From Sulfidibacterium sp964588415 (GTDB lineage Bacteria > Bacteroidota > Bacteroidia > Bacteroidales > F082): DNA of 33,803 bases. Made by a program: the position numbers and the translations under genes. The notes beneath the pieces were generated by a model. It worked only from the letters and a program-made list of their open reading frames with translations, was not told where the DNA came from and did not search any database. This document shows positions 1-9,010 of this stretch, in pieces; position 1 is the stretch's first letter; every line of letters starts with the position of its first letter. The stretch spans positions 1-33,803 of the forward strand of contig CAZPPK010000009.1 in the NCBI GenBank assembly GCA_964588415.1, in the 5' to 3' direction.

Positions 1-77
1 TTGTAACTATTTAATTGCTATATTCTTTCATATCTAAATTCGATATTCTGAAATCAATTATAATTGTAAGATGAATT

Positions 78-641
78 TTATTTATTGTTATAAAGATTCA
101 TTGTGTTATCAACTCCGGCAGCAACAAAGATCCGGACAATTTCAACAGCTTTTTCCACGCGGGGTATCATAAGTTCCGTTTCTTTCTTCGACCATTGTCC
201 CAACACGTAATCCACCTGGTATCCTTTTGGGAAATCGTCGCCGATTCCCACACGCAGCCTGGGAAAAGCTTCTGTTCCTAATTTTAAAATAATATCCGTT
301 AAACCGTTATGCCCGGCGTCGCTGCCTTTTTTCTTCAACCGCAAGGTACCGATGGGCAGGGCAATGTCATCTACAATAACCAGCAGGTTTTCCAAAGGAA
401 TTTTCTCTTTTTGCAGCCAGTATTTTATTGCTTTTCCGCTGAGATTCATGTAGGTTGTGGGCTTGATGACCACCAGGTTTTTCCCTTTGTATTTTACCGA
501 AGCTACCGAAGCCAACCGTTGTGTCTCAAATTTTCCCTTCAACTCATTGACCAATGCATCGGCCACGATAAAACCAATATTGTGGCGCGTGTTGGCATAT
601 TCAACACCTATGTTTCCCAGACCGGCAACTAAATATTTCAT
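78..641 (-). CDS. pth: Peptidyl-tRNA hydrolase
   Basis: Cleaves the ester bond of peptidyl-tRNAs that drop off the ribosome, recycling tRNA in the cytosol. The 187-aa product has the usual family length. The N-terminus carries GLGNIGVEYANTRHNIGF, which places the conserved Asn at residue 10 and the catalytic His at residue 20, as in the classical bacterial enzyme. YMNLSGK (Asn66), the VDD segment (Asp91/92) and the GSDAGHNGL stretch match the remaining substrate-binding and active-site regions. It is the last gene of a minus-strand run prs, rplY, pth, a common arrangement in Bacteroidota, but a hairpin terminator lies between rplY and pth, so pth may be partly transcribed on its own. Assignment is from motif recognition and is secure. 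Confidence 0.97.
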   Translation of the reverse strand: MKYLVAGLGNIGVEYANTRHNIGFIVADALVNELKGKFETQRLASVASVKYKGKNLVVIKPTTYMNLSGKAIKYWLQKEKIPLENLLVIVDDIALPIGTLRLKKKGSDAGHNGLTDIILKLGTEAFPRLRVGIGDDFPKGYQVDYVLGQWSKKETELMIPRVEKAVEIVRIFVAAGVDNTMNLYNNK

Positions 642-670
642 CTGATTTTGTATGAATTTTCAAAGATAGG

Positions 671-708
671 GCAAAAATAAAAGGGATGAAGCAGCGCCAC
701 ATCCCTTT
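671..708 (-). terminator. Rho-independent terminator between rplY and pth
   Basis: On the minus strand a perfect 9-bp stem (AAAGGGATG at 700-708 paired with 680-688, 11-nt loop) is followed by a T-rich tract, TTATTTTT. It sits just after the rplY stop codon and would end or weaken the prs-rplY transcript before pth. Confidence 0.75.
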
Positions 709-726
709 GTATAATTCTGTAATTGA

Positions 727-1347
727 TTATTCTGCGCTTTCTTCGCCGCCTTCTGCACCTTCGGCTTCACCTTTGCTTTCTTCTTCAGCTTCTTCAGTAC
801 TTATGCCACGGGCTGCCATGACACTCACAACAACGAGATTGGCCGGATCAAGAAATTGAAGTTCTGAATGGTGAGTGTCCCTAACTTTAATGGAACGCCC
901 GATGTCTAATTTAGAAATATCGAGAACAATATGCTCAGGCATTTTATTAATGAGTCCGCTTACGCGAAGTTTACGCAATTTCAAACGTAATTTCCCACCT
1001 TTTATAATACCGGGGGCTGTTCCTTTCAGTTCGACTGGCAATGCAATGGTAACAGGTTTTTCAGGATGCAGTTCCAGAAAATCAGCATGAATAATTTCGT
1101 CAGAAACAGGATGATACTGAACGTCCTGTAAAATGCTTTCATAAGTTTTGTCACCCAAGGTTAATTTAACGATGGAAACTTCGGGTGTAAAGACTAAGCC
1201 TTTAAAGTCTTTTTGATCTAAAATAAAGTGCTTTTGTTCGCTTCCGCCATAAATGACACAAGGAACTTTACCCAGCCTTCTTTGCTGTTTAGCATCTTTT
1301 TTCCCTACGTTCTCGCGAAGAGAACCGCTCAATGATACTATGTTCAT
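727..1347 (-). CDS. rplY: 50S ribosomal protein L25, CTC/TL5 type
   Basis: Binds 5S rRNA in the large ribosomal subunit. The 206-aa product is the long CTC/TL5 form: an N-terminal L25 domain (about residues 1-95, with RENVGKKDAKQQRRLGKVPCVIYGG) followed by a second beta domain (about 95-180) and a low-complexity acidic tail rich in Glu, Gly and Ala (about residues 183-206). The tail is typical of Bacteroidota versions. The gene starts 25 bp after the prs stop codon on the same strand, so the two are probably co-transcribed; a terminator hairpin follows. Family identification is secure. The function of the acidic tail is not known from the sequence. Confidence 0.95.
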   Translation of the reverse strand: MNIVSLSGSLRENVGKKDAKQQRRLGKVPCVIYGGSEQKHFILDQKDFKGLVFTPEVSIVKLTLGDKTYESILQDVQYHPVSDEIIHADFLELHPEKPVTIALPVELKGTAPGIIKGGKLRLKLRKLRVSGLINKMPEHIVLDISKLDIGRSIKVRDTHHSELQFLDPANLVVVSVMAARGISTEEAEEESKGEAEGAEGGEESAE

Positions 1348-1372
1348 AATTTAATGTTTAAGTAATTATTTA

Positions 1373-2323
1373 TTATTTATGATCCCCGATATTAAAAAGG
1401 GAACTAATAGATTCGTAATTTTCAACCCGTTTGATTACTTCAGCAAACAAATTGGCGGTGGATAATACTTTTATTTTCTCACCCAGATTCTGCTTTAATG
1501 GAATGGTGTCTGTAACAATTACTTCCAGGAACGGTGAGTTGGCGATAATTTCATAAGCTTTACCTGAAAAAATAGGATGTGTCACAAGTGCCCTTATACT
1601 GTTAGCTCCTTTTTCCATGATTATTTCTGCAGCTTTTGTAATGGTTCCTGCGGTATCGATAATGTCATCTACCAGCACAACATCTTTTCCGGTAACATCT
1701 CCGATCAACTGCATTTTTTCAACCACATTGGGTTTGGTACGTTGTTTATAACAAATAGCAAAACCGGTATTCAGTGCTTTGGCATAAGAAGCCGCTCTTC
1801 GAGTTCCTCCGGTATCCGGTGAAGCCATCATTAAATTGGGAAGTTTCAGGCTTTTCAGATAAGGATAAAAAATAACTGAAGCGTATAAATTGTCAACTGG
1901 AACGTCCATAAAACCCTGAATCTGATCTGCATGCAAATCCAGCGTAATCAGCCTGTCGATTCCGGTAGAGGTAAGCAAATTGGCAACCATTTTTGCCCCG
2001 ATAGAAACACGAGGTTTATCTTTTCTGTCCTGCCGGGCATAACCAAAATAAGGAATGACGGCTACAATTTTTCTTGCCGAAGCTCTTTTGGCTGCGTCGA
2101 TCATCATTAAAAGTTCCAAGATATTGTCGGCGGGTGGTATTGTTGACTGGATAATAAAAACGTCGCGGCCCCTGATGTTTTCTTCGTATGAAGTTTGAAA
2201 CTCACCATCAGAGAAATTGATAACTTCAGATTTCCCTAATGAAGTACCGTATGCTTTGGCTATTTTTTCCGCCAGATAGCGGCTTGTGCGACCTGAAAAA
2301 ATGCTTACAATTGGTTCACTCAT
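1373..2323 (-). CDS. prs: Ribose-phosphate pyrophosphokinase (PRPP synthetase)
   Basis: Makes 5-phosphoribosyl-1-pyrophosphate from ribose 5-phosphate and ATP, feeding purine, pyrimidine, histidine and NAD synthesis. The 316-aa length is normal. Visible signatures are FSDGEFQTSYEENIRGRDVF near the N-terminus, the PYFGYARQDRKDKPR catalytic flexible-loop and ATP region, the DLHADQIQGF motif and the PRPP-binding loop VVLVDDIIDTAGTI. These correspond to the class I, phosphate-activated enzymes. It lies immediately upstream of rplY, 25 bp apart. A TACTTTTG element 32 bp before the start codon fits a Bacteroidota -7 box, so this may be the operon promoter. Identification is secure. Confidence 0.97.
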   Translation of the reverse strand: MSEPIVSIFSGRTSRYLAEKIAKAYGTSLGKSEVINFSDGEFQTSYEENIRGRDVFIIQSTIPPADNILELLMMIDAAKRASARKIVAVIPYFGYARQDRKDKPRVSIGAKMVANLLTSTGIDRLITLDLHADQIQGFMDVPVDNLYASVIFYPYLKSLKLPNLMMASPDTGGTRRAASYAKALNTGFAICYKQRTKPNVVEKMQLIGDVTGKDVVLVDDIIDTAGTITKAAEIIMEKGANSIRALVTHPIFSGKAYEIIANSPFLEVIVTDTIPLKQNLGEKIKVLSTANLFAEVIKRVENYESISSLFNIGDHK

Positions 2324-2354
2324 GACGATGATTTATAAGTTTCAAAAAGCGCTG

Positions 2355-2362
2355 CAAAAGTA
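2355..2362 (-). promoter_or_regulatory. Putative -7 box upstream of prs
   Basis: On the minus strand the octamer TACTTTTG fits the Bacteroidota housekeeping -7 consensus TAnnTTTG and lies about 32 bp upstream of the prs start codon. No good -33 TTTG was seen at the expected distance, so this is a moderate call by position and motif only. Confidence 0.4.
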
Positions 2363-2390
2363 AAAAAATAAATGAAAAATAATCGTCCTG

Positions 2391-3458
2391 TTAATTTTGT
2401 TCAAGTGCGACCTTCATATAGACCGGATTGTGGTCGCTGTTTGCAAAATTCAGGTCAATGGTTTTCACCTTTAACAATTTAACGTTGGGTGAAAGAATGA
2501 AATAATCGATGTTTGTTGTTCCATTTTTTCCTCTTACAAAAGATTTATAGTTCTCACGGTTGGTGGGAGCTGAAGCATCAATTGCCCAATGCCATGTGGA
2601 TGGAAAAGTCTTGTCGCTCATCTGCACTTTTGTGGGAACAAATCGGTTTCCATCATAATTTCCTTCCGGTTTGAAATCAGGCGGATTGGCATTCCAGTCA
2701 CCACCGGCAATAACATAATTTCCTTTATTATATTCTTCCAGCATTTTTGTTTTCAAAACGTTGAGCTCTTTTACGCGAAGCAGGCTATCATATGTATAGG
2801 CTGAGTTGTGTGTATTCATGATCACAAGGTCTTTCCCGCTTTCCAGCGGAAATCGCATCAGAATAAAGCAGCGGTCCAGAAGAAAAAGCTTGTTGGGCCA
2901 GGGCGCGATGAGAGGATAAGCATAACGAGTAGCTTCGGTATAGGGTAAATTAGTAAAGGTCATCAGTCCGCTTTTCACACGTCCCATGGGTTCGTAAAGC
3001 GGAACAGGTACAAAAGGACAGTCATAATTCAATGCAAAAATCGCCTGGGCTCCCTTTTTTGCTTTGCTGATGGCTTTCTCCTCGTTGAAATCATAACTCC
3101 GGTGCGAATGCACATCTACTTCCTGTATGTACCAAAAGTCGATGGTGTCGTGTGAACCGACAAATTGTTCAATACCTTTCATGTACTGTTCAACCATCTT
3201 TTTTGTGGGACGGACTTTGGTGCCTCCATCGTAAAAAAAGTCCATTCCTGCTCCCAACCCGGCATATCCGATATTCCATGTCATGAAGTTAAAAGTGTCT
3301 TTTGTGATGGGGGAAATGGTCAGCGTTTTTTCTCCTGACATCAGGTCAATGACTTTGGCTGGACGGTAGTCGGTAATGGTAATGTAAGCAAGGAATCCTA
3401 CGAAAAGAATAACGACAGTCAGAAGGATATACCCGATAGTTTTGAAGAGTTTTTTCAT
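2391..3458 (-). CDS. Membrane-anchored endonuclease/exonuclease/phosphatase family protein
   Basis: A 355-aa member of the EEP (DNase I-like, exonuclease III) superfamily of metal-dependent phosphodiesterases and phosphatases. A single hydrophobic segment at about residues 7-28 (IGYILLTVVILFVGFLAYI) looks like an uncleaved anchor or signal peptide, so the catalytic domain is predicted outside the cytoplasm. Superfamily motifs appear in order: TWNIGYAG, the metal ligand region IQEVD, NTHNSAY, GGDWNANPP, DYFIL and the terminal SDHNPVYM. The fold and metal-dependent hydrolase chemistry are well supported, but family members act on nucleic acids, phosphoinositides or sphingolipids, and the substrate cannot be read here. 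It has about 67 bp to prs and 260 bp to the next upstream gene, so it may be a single-gene transcript. Confidence 0.85.
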   Translation of the reverse strand: MKKLFKTIGYILLTVVILFVGFLAYITITDYRPAKVIDLMSGEKTLTISPITKDTFNFMTWNIGYAGLGAGMDFFYDGGTKVRPTKKMVEQYMKGIEQFVGSHDTIDFWYIQEVDVHSHRSYDFNEEKAISKAKKGAQAIFALNYDCPFVPVPLYEPMGRVKSGLMTFTNLPYTEATRYAYPLIAPWPNKLFLLDRCFILMRFPLESGKDLVIMNTHNSAYTYDSLLRVKELNVLKTKMLEEYNKGNYVIAGGDWNANPPDFKPEGNYDGNRFVPTKVQMSDKTFPSTWHWAIDASAPTNRENYKSFVRGKNGTTNIDYFILSPNVKLLKVKTIDLNFANSDHNPVYMKVALEQN

Positions 3459-3620
3459 GATGGGGAAATTTTGTCCAAGTTAGAAAAGTTTTAGCTTGGG
3501 TCGTGAAAAAATGACAAAAAATGCTGTTTTGTAGAATGATTAGATTGGCGATTTTTCTACTCTAATTGATAAACAAATACACCTGGACATGCGGGTTCCA
3601 CGTTGTGTTTTTTGAAATAT

Positions 3621-3690
3621 GAGTCCGGTCTAAAAAAGTCTTGATTTGATTTTCATTATTTACACCTATTTACCTTTTTAGACCAGACTC
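3621..3690. repeat. Imperfect inverted repeat in the 262-bp gap after the PHP gene
   Basis: The left arm (3621-3638, GAGTCCGGTCTAAAAAAG) pairs with the right arm (3673-3690) with two mismatches around a loop of about 34 nt. It lies downstream of the minus-strand PHP phosphatase gene and upstream of the EEP gene. It could be an extended terminator for the PHP gene or a small palindromic element. No coding sequence is apparent between 3459 and 3720. Confidence 0.5.
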
Positions 3691-3720
3691 AAATATAAAT
3701 AAAGAAAAAAAGAGCTTCTT

Positions 3721-4566
3721 TTAGCTGAGAGGAAGAGTTTTCCATTTTCCTTTGTCGAAATAGGATACGGTACCAAATCCCATCTCCAAAAGTCGTTTTT
3801 TTGTTGTTTCAAAAAGGAGATTTAATTCGTCCGGCTTGTGGGCATCTGAGGAAATCAGGACAGGAATATCCAATTCAAGGATGCGTTGCAAAGCATAATC
3901 ATCCGGGAAAAGCCGGTCGGAACGCTTTTTATAAAGTCCGCGTGTGTTTACTTCCACGATAAGATTTTTTTCACGAATTAAGTGCAGTGTTTCTTCTATT
4001 AAGCTACGATACCAATGTTCGTCTTCCGTAAAATACCGGTTCTGGTTATGCATTTTGATTTTGTCGACATGCCCCACAATTTCAAATGGCTGGTTTTCAA
4101 TCATCTGATTGACTTGATAGTAATAAGCTTTCACTGCTTTTTTGATGTTTCCTCCAAAAATTTTTTGAAGCCCGTCGTCGTATTTTCCCCGGTCAGGACC
4201 ATCAATAAACCACAATTCTGAATCATTTTCGGGATGGACCATGTGCACGGAACCAATGGCGTAGTCAAGTTTGGCTTTCTTTCTCCAGGCATCAAAATCA
4301 TCTGAAAATCCCGGAATATAATCCATCTCCAGTGCTCTGTACAAATCGATCAGGTCACCATATTTTTCTTTGAGCCGTTCGGTTTCCCGGATGTAGTCTT
4401 CCACTTTTTCTTCTTTCAAACTAAAGTTGGTAGGAAACGGCAAAGGACTGTGTTCTGAAAATCCGATGGCTTTAAAACCCAGTACGACAGCTTTTTGTAC
4501 GTACATTTCCGGTTCGGCGGCTCCGTCTGAATAAATGCTGTGCTGATGTAGATTGTATTGGATCAT
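3721..4566 (-). CDS. PHP-domain histidinol-phosphatase
   Basis: A 281-aa protein of the PHP metal-dependent phosphoesterase superfamily, most like HisK-type histidinol-phosphatases, which dephosphorylate histidinol phosphate in histidine synthesis. Metal-ligand motifs are visible: NLHQHSIYSDG at the very N-terminus, FSEHSPLPF at about residue 40, the GSVHMV segment, GHVDKIKMHN and the C-terminal SSDAHKP. The reading frame stays open a further 42 codons upstream, but the family begins right at the metal-binding NLHQHS strand, so I place the start at the ATG at 4566. No other histidine biosynthesis gene is nearby, so the in vivo substrate is inferred from family resemblance only. Confidence 0.85.
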   Translation of the reverse strand: MIQYNLHQHSIYSDGAAEPEMYVQKAVVLGFKAIGFSEHSPLPFPTNFSLKEEKVEDYIRETERLKEKYGDLIDLYRALEMDYIPGFSDDFDAWRKKAKLDYAIGSVHMVHPENDSELWFIDGPDRGKYDDGLQKIFGGNIKKAVKAYYYQVNQMIENQPFEIVGHVDKIKMHNQNRYFTEDEHWYRSLIEETLHLIREKNLIVEVNTRGLYKKRSDRLFPDDYALQRILELDIPVLISSDAHKPDELNLLFETTKKRLLEMGFGTVSYFDKGKWKTLPLS

Positions 4567-4827
4567 GGAAAAGTTTTTGCAAAGTAAAGCAATTGCAACA
4601 AGATGAGAAAGGGTTGAATGGTTAATATGATATTGGGAATTTGGATATAAAATGCATGATGCCGATTTACGCTGTTTTTTGGACAGACTCAAAAAAAGAG
4701 TTATTAATCGTTAAATCTCACATAGAATTATCCGTCAAAAAAGGTATTTGCTTAATTTTGAAGTTTTCCTAAAAGAGACTTTTGTAAATGGTTCAGCTTA
4801 TTTTATAAACCAATTAAATTTTTCATT

Positions 4828-7800
4828 ATGAATCGTCATTTTAATTTGTTGTCCGTTCTATTGATATTACTCATAGGCGGGGTGCCAGTCATGGCAAGCG
4901 CTGTCACTCCCGGAAACGATGACGCACTACTTTGCCGGTTTCCGACACTTCACAACAACACTATTGTTTTTGAAGCAGCAGGAAACCTTTGGCGCGTCAA
5001 CCGTGAAGGAGGTGTTGCTTCGAGATTAACCACCGATCCAGGTTACGATATGATGCCCCGGTTTTCACCCGACGGAAAAACAATCGCCTTTACCGGTCAG
5101 TATGCCGGAAATGTAGATGTTTACACAATTCCTGCCACCGGTGGTGCCGTTACCCGTTTAACTTATCACTCTGATGTTGTTAAAAAGGCTCCCACACGTT
5201 GGGGCCCGGACAATATGGTTATGACCTGGACTCCCAATGGAAAAGATATCGTCTTTCTCTCAAGAAGGGCAACCTGGAACTCCTGGTTTGGACAACCGTT
5301 TGAAGTCAGCAAAATGGGTGGCTTGCCCGAACCTTTGCCATTACCCAAAGGTGGCGTAATGTCTTACAGCCCCGACGGCTCCAAAATTGCTTACAACCGT
5401 ATTTTTAGAAACTTCCGTACCTGGAAACGTTACAAAGGCGGCCTTGCACAGGATATCTGGATTTATGATTTCAGAACTCGTAAAATCCAACGAGTTACCA
5501 AATGGAAAGGTACCGATACCTATCCGATGTGGTACAAAAACACTATCTATTTTGCTTCCGACAGAGGCGCAAACCACCGTTTGAATATATGGGCTTATGA
5601 TCTTACAAGTAAAACTTTCCGCCAGATCACCCATTTTAAAACTTATGATGTTGACTGGCCAAGTTTAGGAAATAACGGTATTATTTTCCATAATGGCAGT
5701 TCACTTTATGTATTGGATCTCCCATCAGAACAACTTCATAAAATTAATGTGGAAATCCCAACTGATGGAACCCAGACCCAGCCTCATTGGGTCAATGCCA
5801 ACAAGATGATCCGCAGTTTTGATATTGCCCCTAACGGAAAACGTGTGCTCTTCGGTGCCCGTGGTGATATCTTTACCGTTCCTGCCAAACATGGTGCAAC
5901 ACGCGATCTTACGCAAACATCCAACGCTCAGGAACAATATCCTGCATGGTCTCCTGACGGGAAATGGATTGCATATCTCACTGATGCTAATGGTAAAAAT
6001 GAACTGGCCATCCGTCCTTCCGACGGTTCTGAAAGCCAAACATACGTGACACATTTCAAAACAGGATATTTTTACAATCCTTTGTGGTCGCCAAACAGCG
6101 ATATGCTGGTTTTTTCAGACAACAACCATGTGCTTTGGTACGTTAATATAAAAGACAAAAAACCTATTCGTATCGATCAGGACAAGACCAGCCCTATTTG
6201 GGATTACCACTGGTCACCCGATGGTAGATGGATTTCTTATTCCAAAATCAATGTAAGCGGATTTTCACAAATCTATATTTACAGTCTTGAAAATCATAAA
6301 TCTGTCAAGGTAAGTACAGGTATGTATTCTGATAATTATCCGGTATTTAGCCCCGATGGAAAATATTTATACTTTGTTTCTTCACGTCATGAAAATCCCA
6401 CTTTCAGTGAAACTGAGTTTAACATCGCAACGGAAAAAATGGATGGTATTTATCTGGTTACCTTGCAGAAGGATGAGAAATCTCCATTCGCTCCGGTTTC
6501 CGATGAAGGAACTTTAGAAGCAAAGAAAAAGTCGGCGAGTGCCAGTCTATGGAAACCGGGTAATTCGGCTCCGGTAAAAATTGACTTTGACGGGCTGATG
6601 AATCGTGTTGTTGCATTGCCCATACATTCCGGAGATTATGGAAACATTCAGGTTACCGGAGATAAAGTTTTTTATCAAACGCATCCTCTTATGATGATTG
6701 AAGGTCCGCTGCATGGAACCGGACAGTCTTCAATCATGGTTTATGATTTGAAAAATAAAAAAGGGCATACGGTTGTTAAAAACGGAGTAAGAGCATTCGG
6801 CCTGAGTGCAAATGGAAGCACCATGGTTTATATGGAAAGAGGCAAATTTTTTCTGATGCCATCTTCTTCGATAGGTGGTAAAGGCAGCGAAGCTGTAAAA
6901 ACAACCGACATGAAAATGCTGATTTATCCTCATGAAGAATGGGATGAAATGTTTCACCAGTCATGGAGGCTTTTCAGTGATTTCTTTTATAACACAAAAA
7001 TGAACGACGTTAACTGGAAGGAAGTTGGTGATAATTACTCCAAACTTCTGCCGCTTCTCGGTTGCCGTGAAGATTTGAATTACCTTATCGGTGAAATGAT
7101 CGGTGAGCTCAGCAACTCTCATTGCTATGTTTGGGGTGGAGACGACAACTATAATGTCAAAGCAAATCCCACCGGAGTACTGGGTGCTGATTTTGGTCTG
7201 AACGAGGCTTCCAGACGTTACTACTTCAAAAAGATTTATACTGGCGATAATTCCCATAAGGGATATGAATCTCCATTGGTACAACCTGGTGTTAATGTAA
7301 AAACCGGTAATTATCTTCTTGCCGTGAACGGTCATCAGCTTAAAGCTCCGACCAATCCTTACAGTTTGTTTGTAAACACCGTGGGACAGCAAACCACGCT
7401 GACCCTGGCTGATACTCCTGATGGTAAAGGGGAACACACCATTACTGTGAAACCCATTGACAATTCATTGTCATTGCGTTTGAACGCCTGGATCAAACAT
7501 AACCGTGATTATGTTAACAAAAAATCTGACGGAAAAATCGGCTATATTTATATGTCCGATATGGAAGCGTTGGGAATGGATCAGTTCGTTCATCAGTTTT
7601 ATCCGCAACTCAGCAAGCAAGGTTTGATCATGGACGACCGCTTCAACGGCGGCGGATTTATTGATCAGATCGTTCTGGAAAGGTTACGTCGTGTTTTAAT
7701 TGGTATGAGTACCAATCGTGTACATGCTGCCATGCGTTATCCCGAACAGGTGTTGAACGGATATAAAGTCACTTTGTTGAACCATTATTCAGCATCTGAC

Positions 7801-8163
7801 GGTGATATGTTCCCGTTCTATTTCCGCAAATATGGATTGGGACCATTGATCGGTACCCGGACCTGGGGCGGTGTTCGCGGTTATAACCACGTTTGGAGCC
7901 TGTTGGACGGTGGAAGCCTGGTGGTTTCGCAGAATAGTATCTATGGGCTGGATTCACAGTGGGCCGTTGAAAACCACGGTGTTACTCCTGATATTAAAGT
8001 TGATAACCTTCCAGGTCAGGTTATGAAAGGAAAAGATCCACAACTTGATACTGCTGTCAACTACATCATGAAGAAGCTCAAAGAGCATCCCATGCCACTC
8101 CCGCAACCACCGGCAGAACTCCCTGCTTACCCAAGTGGAAAAGATGCAGGCGGATTGAATTAA
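4828..8163 (+). CDS. Tricorn-like protease (S41 family), secreted
   Basis: A 1111-aa tricorn protease homologue, a large serine peptidase that in archaea trims peptides released by the proteasome. Here an N-terminal signal peptide (about residues 1-24, LLSVLLILLIGGVPVMASA) suggests export to the periplasm or surface. Order of domains: two beta-propellers built of PD40/WD-like repeats with recurring SPDGK motifs (about 35-600), a C1 helical region, a PDZ domain (about 780-870) and the S41 catalytic domain. The tricorn active-site residues can all be placed: Ser764-His765 in SNSHCY, nucleophile Ser990-Asp991 in ASDGD and Glu1048 in VENHGVTPD. The protein looks complete and active. It is flanked by its own promoter region and a strong terminator, so is probably a single-gene unit. 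Likely role is degrading extracytoplasmic peptides, by inference. Confidence 0.93.
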   Translation: MNRHFNLLSVLLILLIGGVPVMASAVTPGNDDALLCRFPTLHNNTIVFEAAGNLWRVNREGGVASRLTTDPGYDMMPRFSPDGKTIAFTGQYAGNVDVYTIPATGGAVTRLTYHSDVVKKAPTRWGPDNMVMTWTPNGKDIVFLSRRATWNSWFGQPFEVSKMGGLPEPLPLPKGGVMSYSPDGSKIAYNRIFRNFRTWKRYKGGLAQDIWIYDFRTRKIQRVTKWKGTDTYPMWYKNTIYFASDRGANHRLNIWAYDLTSKTFRQITHFKTYDVDWPSLGNNGIIFHNGSSLYVLDLPSEQLHKINVEIPTDGTQTQPHWVNANKMIRSFDIAPNGKRVLFGARGDIFTVPAKHGATRDLTQTSNAQEQYPAWSPDGKWIAYLTDANGKNELAIRPSDGSESQTYVTHFKTGYFYNPLWSPNSDMLVFSDNNHVLWYVNIKDKKPIRIDQDKTSPIWDYHWSPDGRWISYSKINVSGFSQIYIYSLENHKSVKVSTGMYSDNYPVFSPDGKYLYFVSSRHENPTFSETEFNIATEKMDGIYLVTLQKDEKSPFAPVSDEGTLEAKKKSASASLWKPGNSAPVKIDFDGLMNRVVALPIHSGDYGNIQVTGDKVFYQTHPLMMIEGPLHGTGQSSIMVYDLKNKKGHTVVKNGVRAFGLSANGSTMVYMERGKFFLMPSSSIGGKGSEAVKTTDMKMLIYPHEEWDEMFHQSWRLFSDFFYNTKMNDVNWKEVGDNYSKLLPLLGCREDLNYLIGEMIGELSNSHCYVWGGDDNYNVKANPTGVLGADFGLNEASRRYYFKKIYTGDNSHKGYESPLVQPGVNVKTGNYLLAVNGHQLKAPTNPYSLFVNTVGQQTTLTLADTPDGKGEHTITVKPIDNSLSLRLNAWIKHNRDYVNKKSDGKIGYIYMSDMEALGMDQFVHQFYPQLSKQGLIMDDRFNGGGFIDQIVLERLRRVLIGMSTNRVHAAMRYPEQVLNGYKVTLLNHYSASDGDMFPFYFRKYGLGPLIGTRTWGGVRGYNHVWSLLDGGSLVVSQNSIYGLDSQWAVENHGVTPDIKVDNLPGQVMKGKDPQLDTAVNYIMKKLKEHPMPLPQPPAELPAYPSGKDAGGLN

Positions 8164-8177
8164 AAAAAATCTATTTT

Positions 8178-8213
8178 ACAAAGAAGGAGCATTTGCTCCT
8201 TCTTTGTTTTTTT
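8178..8213 (+). terminator. Rho-independent terminator of the tricorn-like gene
   Basis: A perfect 14-bp stem (8178-8191 with 8194-8207, core AAGAAGGAGCA/TGCTCCTTCTT, 2-nt loop) is followed by a run of T residues through 8213. It begins 15 bp after the stop codon. Confidence 0.92.
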
Positions 8214-8313
8214 CGAGAGTTTTATTTTGAGAGAATCCTTGTTTTACAGACAATTCAGGGCTTTTAAACATTATTTTCTAAATTGCACTTGATTTCATTT
8301 AACATCAAAAATT

Positions 8314-8589
8314 ATGAAACAGTCGAAAACAATCGGTCTTATCCTGAAAGTAATTGCCTCTTTGTTTTTTATTTTAGCAATAATAGGCTTCTATCACATG
8401 GTCTATGGAAAATTCCCAGCCAATCCACCAGTGGTAAATAAAGATGTAGCGTATAAATCAGGTTATTCAATGGAGAAATATGTGGAATTTTATTTAGTTC
8501 CTTTTTTTGAGGCTTTCATTGGTTACCTTTTCTTCCAATGGGGAAATAAAAAAATGAAACTGACAAATTCTGAAGAGCAGAATACCTGA
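8314..8589 (+). CDS. Small two-helix membrane protein, unknown function
   Basis: A 91-aa protein I do not recognise. It has a hydrophobic segment at about residues 8-31 (IGLILKVIASLFFILAIIGF) and a second at about 58-73 (FYLVPFFEAFIGYLFF), a connecting loop of roughly 25 polar residues and a charged C-terminal tail (KKMKLTNSEEQNT). This suggests a small inner-membrane protein with two spans. It lies 150 bp after a strong terminator and 41 bp before the csaA-like gene on the same strand, so the two may share a transcript. The ATG is well placed and codon use looks like that of its neighbours, which supports a real gene. No function is proposed. Confidence 0.7.
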   Translation: MKQSKTIGLILKVIASLFFILAIIGFYHMVYGKFPANPPVVNKDVAYKSGYSMEKYVEFYLVPFFEAFIGYLFFQWGNKKMKLTNSEEQNT

Positions 8590-8630
8590 AAAATTTCAGA
8601 GCCTGAAAAATAAATTCGAGGAGAGATCCT

Positions 8631-8969
8631 ATGGAAACTATCGAATGGAAATATTTTGGAAAAGTAGAGCTTCGGGTGGGCAGAATTGTCCACGCCGAGG
8701 TTTTTGCCAAAGCCCGGAAACCGGCCTACATTTTGCATGTTAATTTTGGCCCGGAGTTTGGCATCAAGAAATCCAGTGCCCAGATTACAGAATTATACAA
8801 CGTTGATGAATTGTCCGGCAAGCTGGTAGTGGGCGTATTGAACTTTCCGAAAAAGCAAATTGGTCCATTCTTTTCTGAATGCCTCACAACCGGATTTCCT
8901 GATGAAAAAGGTCGCGTAGCTCTTTGTGTTCCCGATAAGGATGTGCCTTTGGGTAGCAAGCTTTTTTGA
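8631..8969 (+). CDS. csaA: CsaA-type tRNA-binding domain protein
   Basis: A 112-aa single-domain protein of the tRNA-binding (OB-fold, EMAP II/Trbp111/CsaA) family. VELRVGRIVHAEVFAKARKPAYIL near the N-terminus, IKKSSAQIT in the middle and the C-terminal VALCVPDKDVPLGSKLF match CsaA closely, and the length is typical. CsaA proteins are homodimers that bind tRNA and, in Bacillus subtilis, were described as having export-related chaperone activity. The role in Bacteroidota is unestablished. It follows the small membrane protein gene by 41 bp. Family assignment is firm, function less so. Confidence 0.9.
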   Translation: METIEWKYFGKVELRVGRIVHAEVFAKARKPAYILHVNFGPEFGIKKSSAQITELYNVDELSGKLVVGVLNFPKKQIGPFFSECLTTGFPDEKGRVALCVPDKDVPLGSKLF

Positions 8970-9010
8970 GTGGACGATGACCAAATCTAAAATCAGCGTT
9001 CATTGGCTCT

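Noticed and set aside
6961..7437. A 158-codon minus-strand frame within the tricorn-like gene
   Set aside because: It is antisense to a protease domain with all catalytic residues intact, and has no family features.
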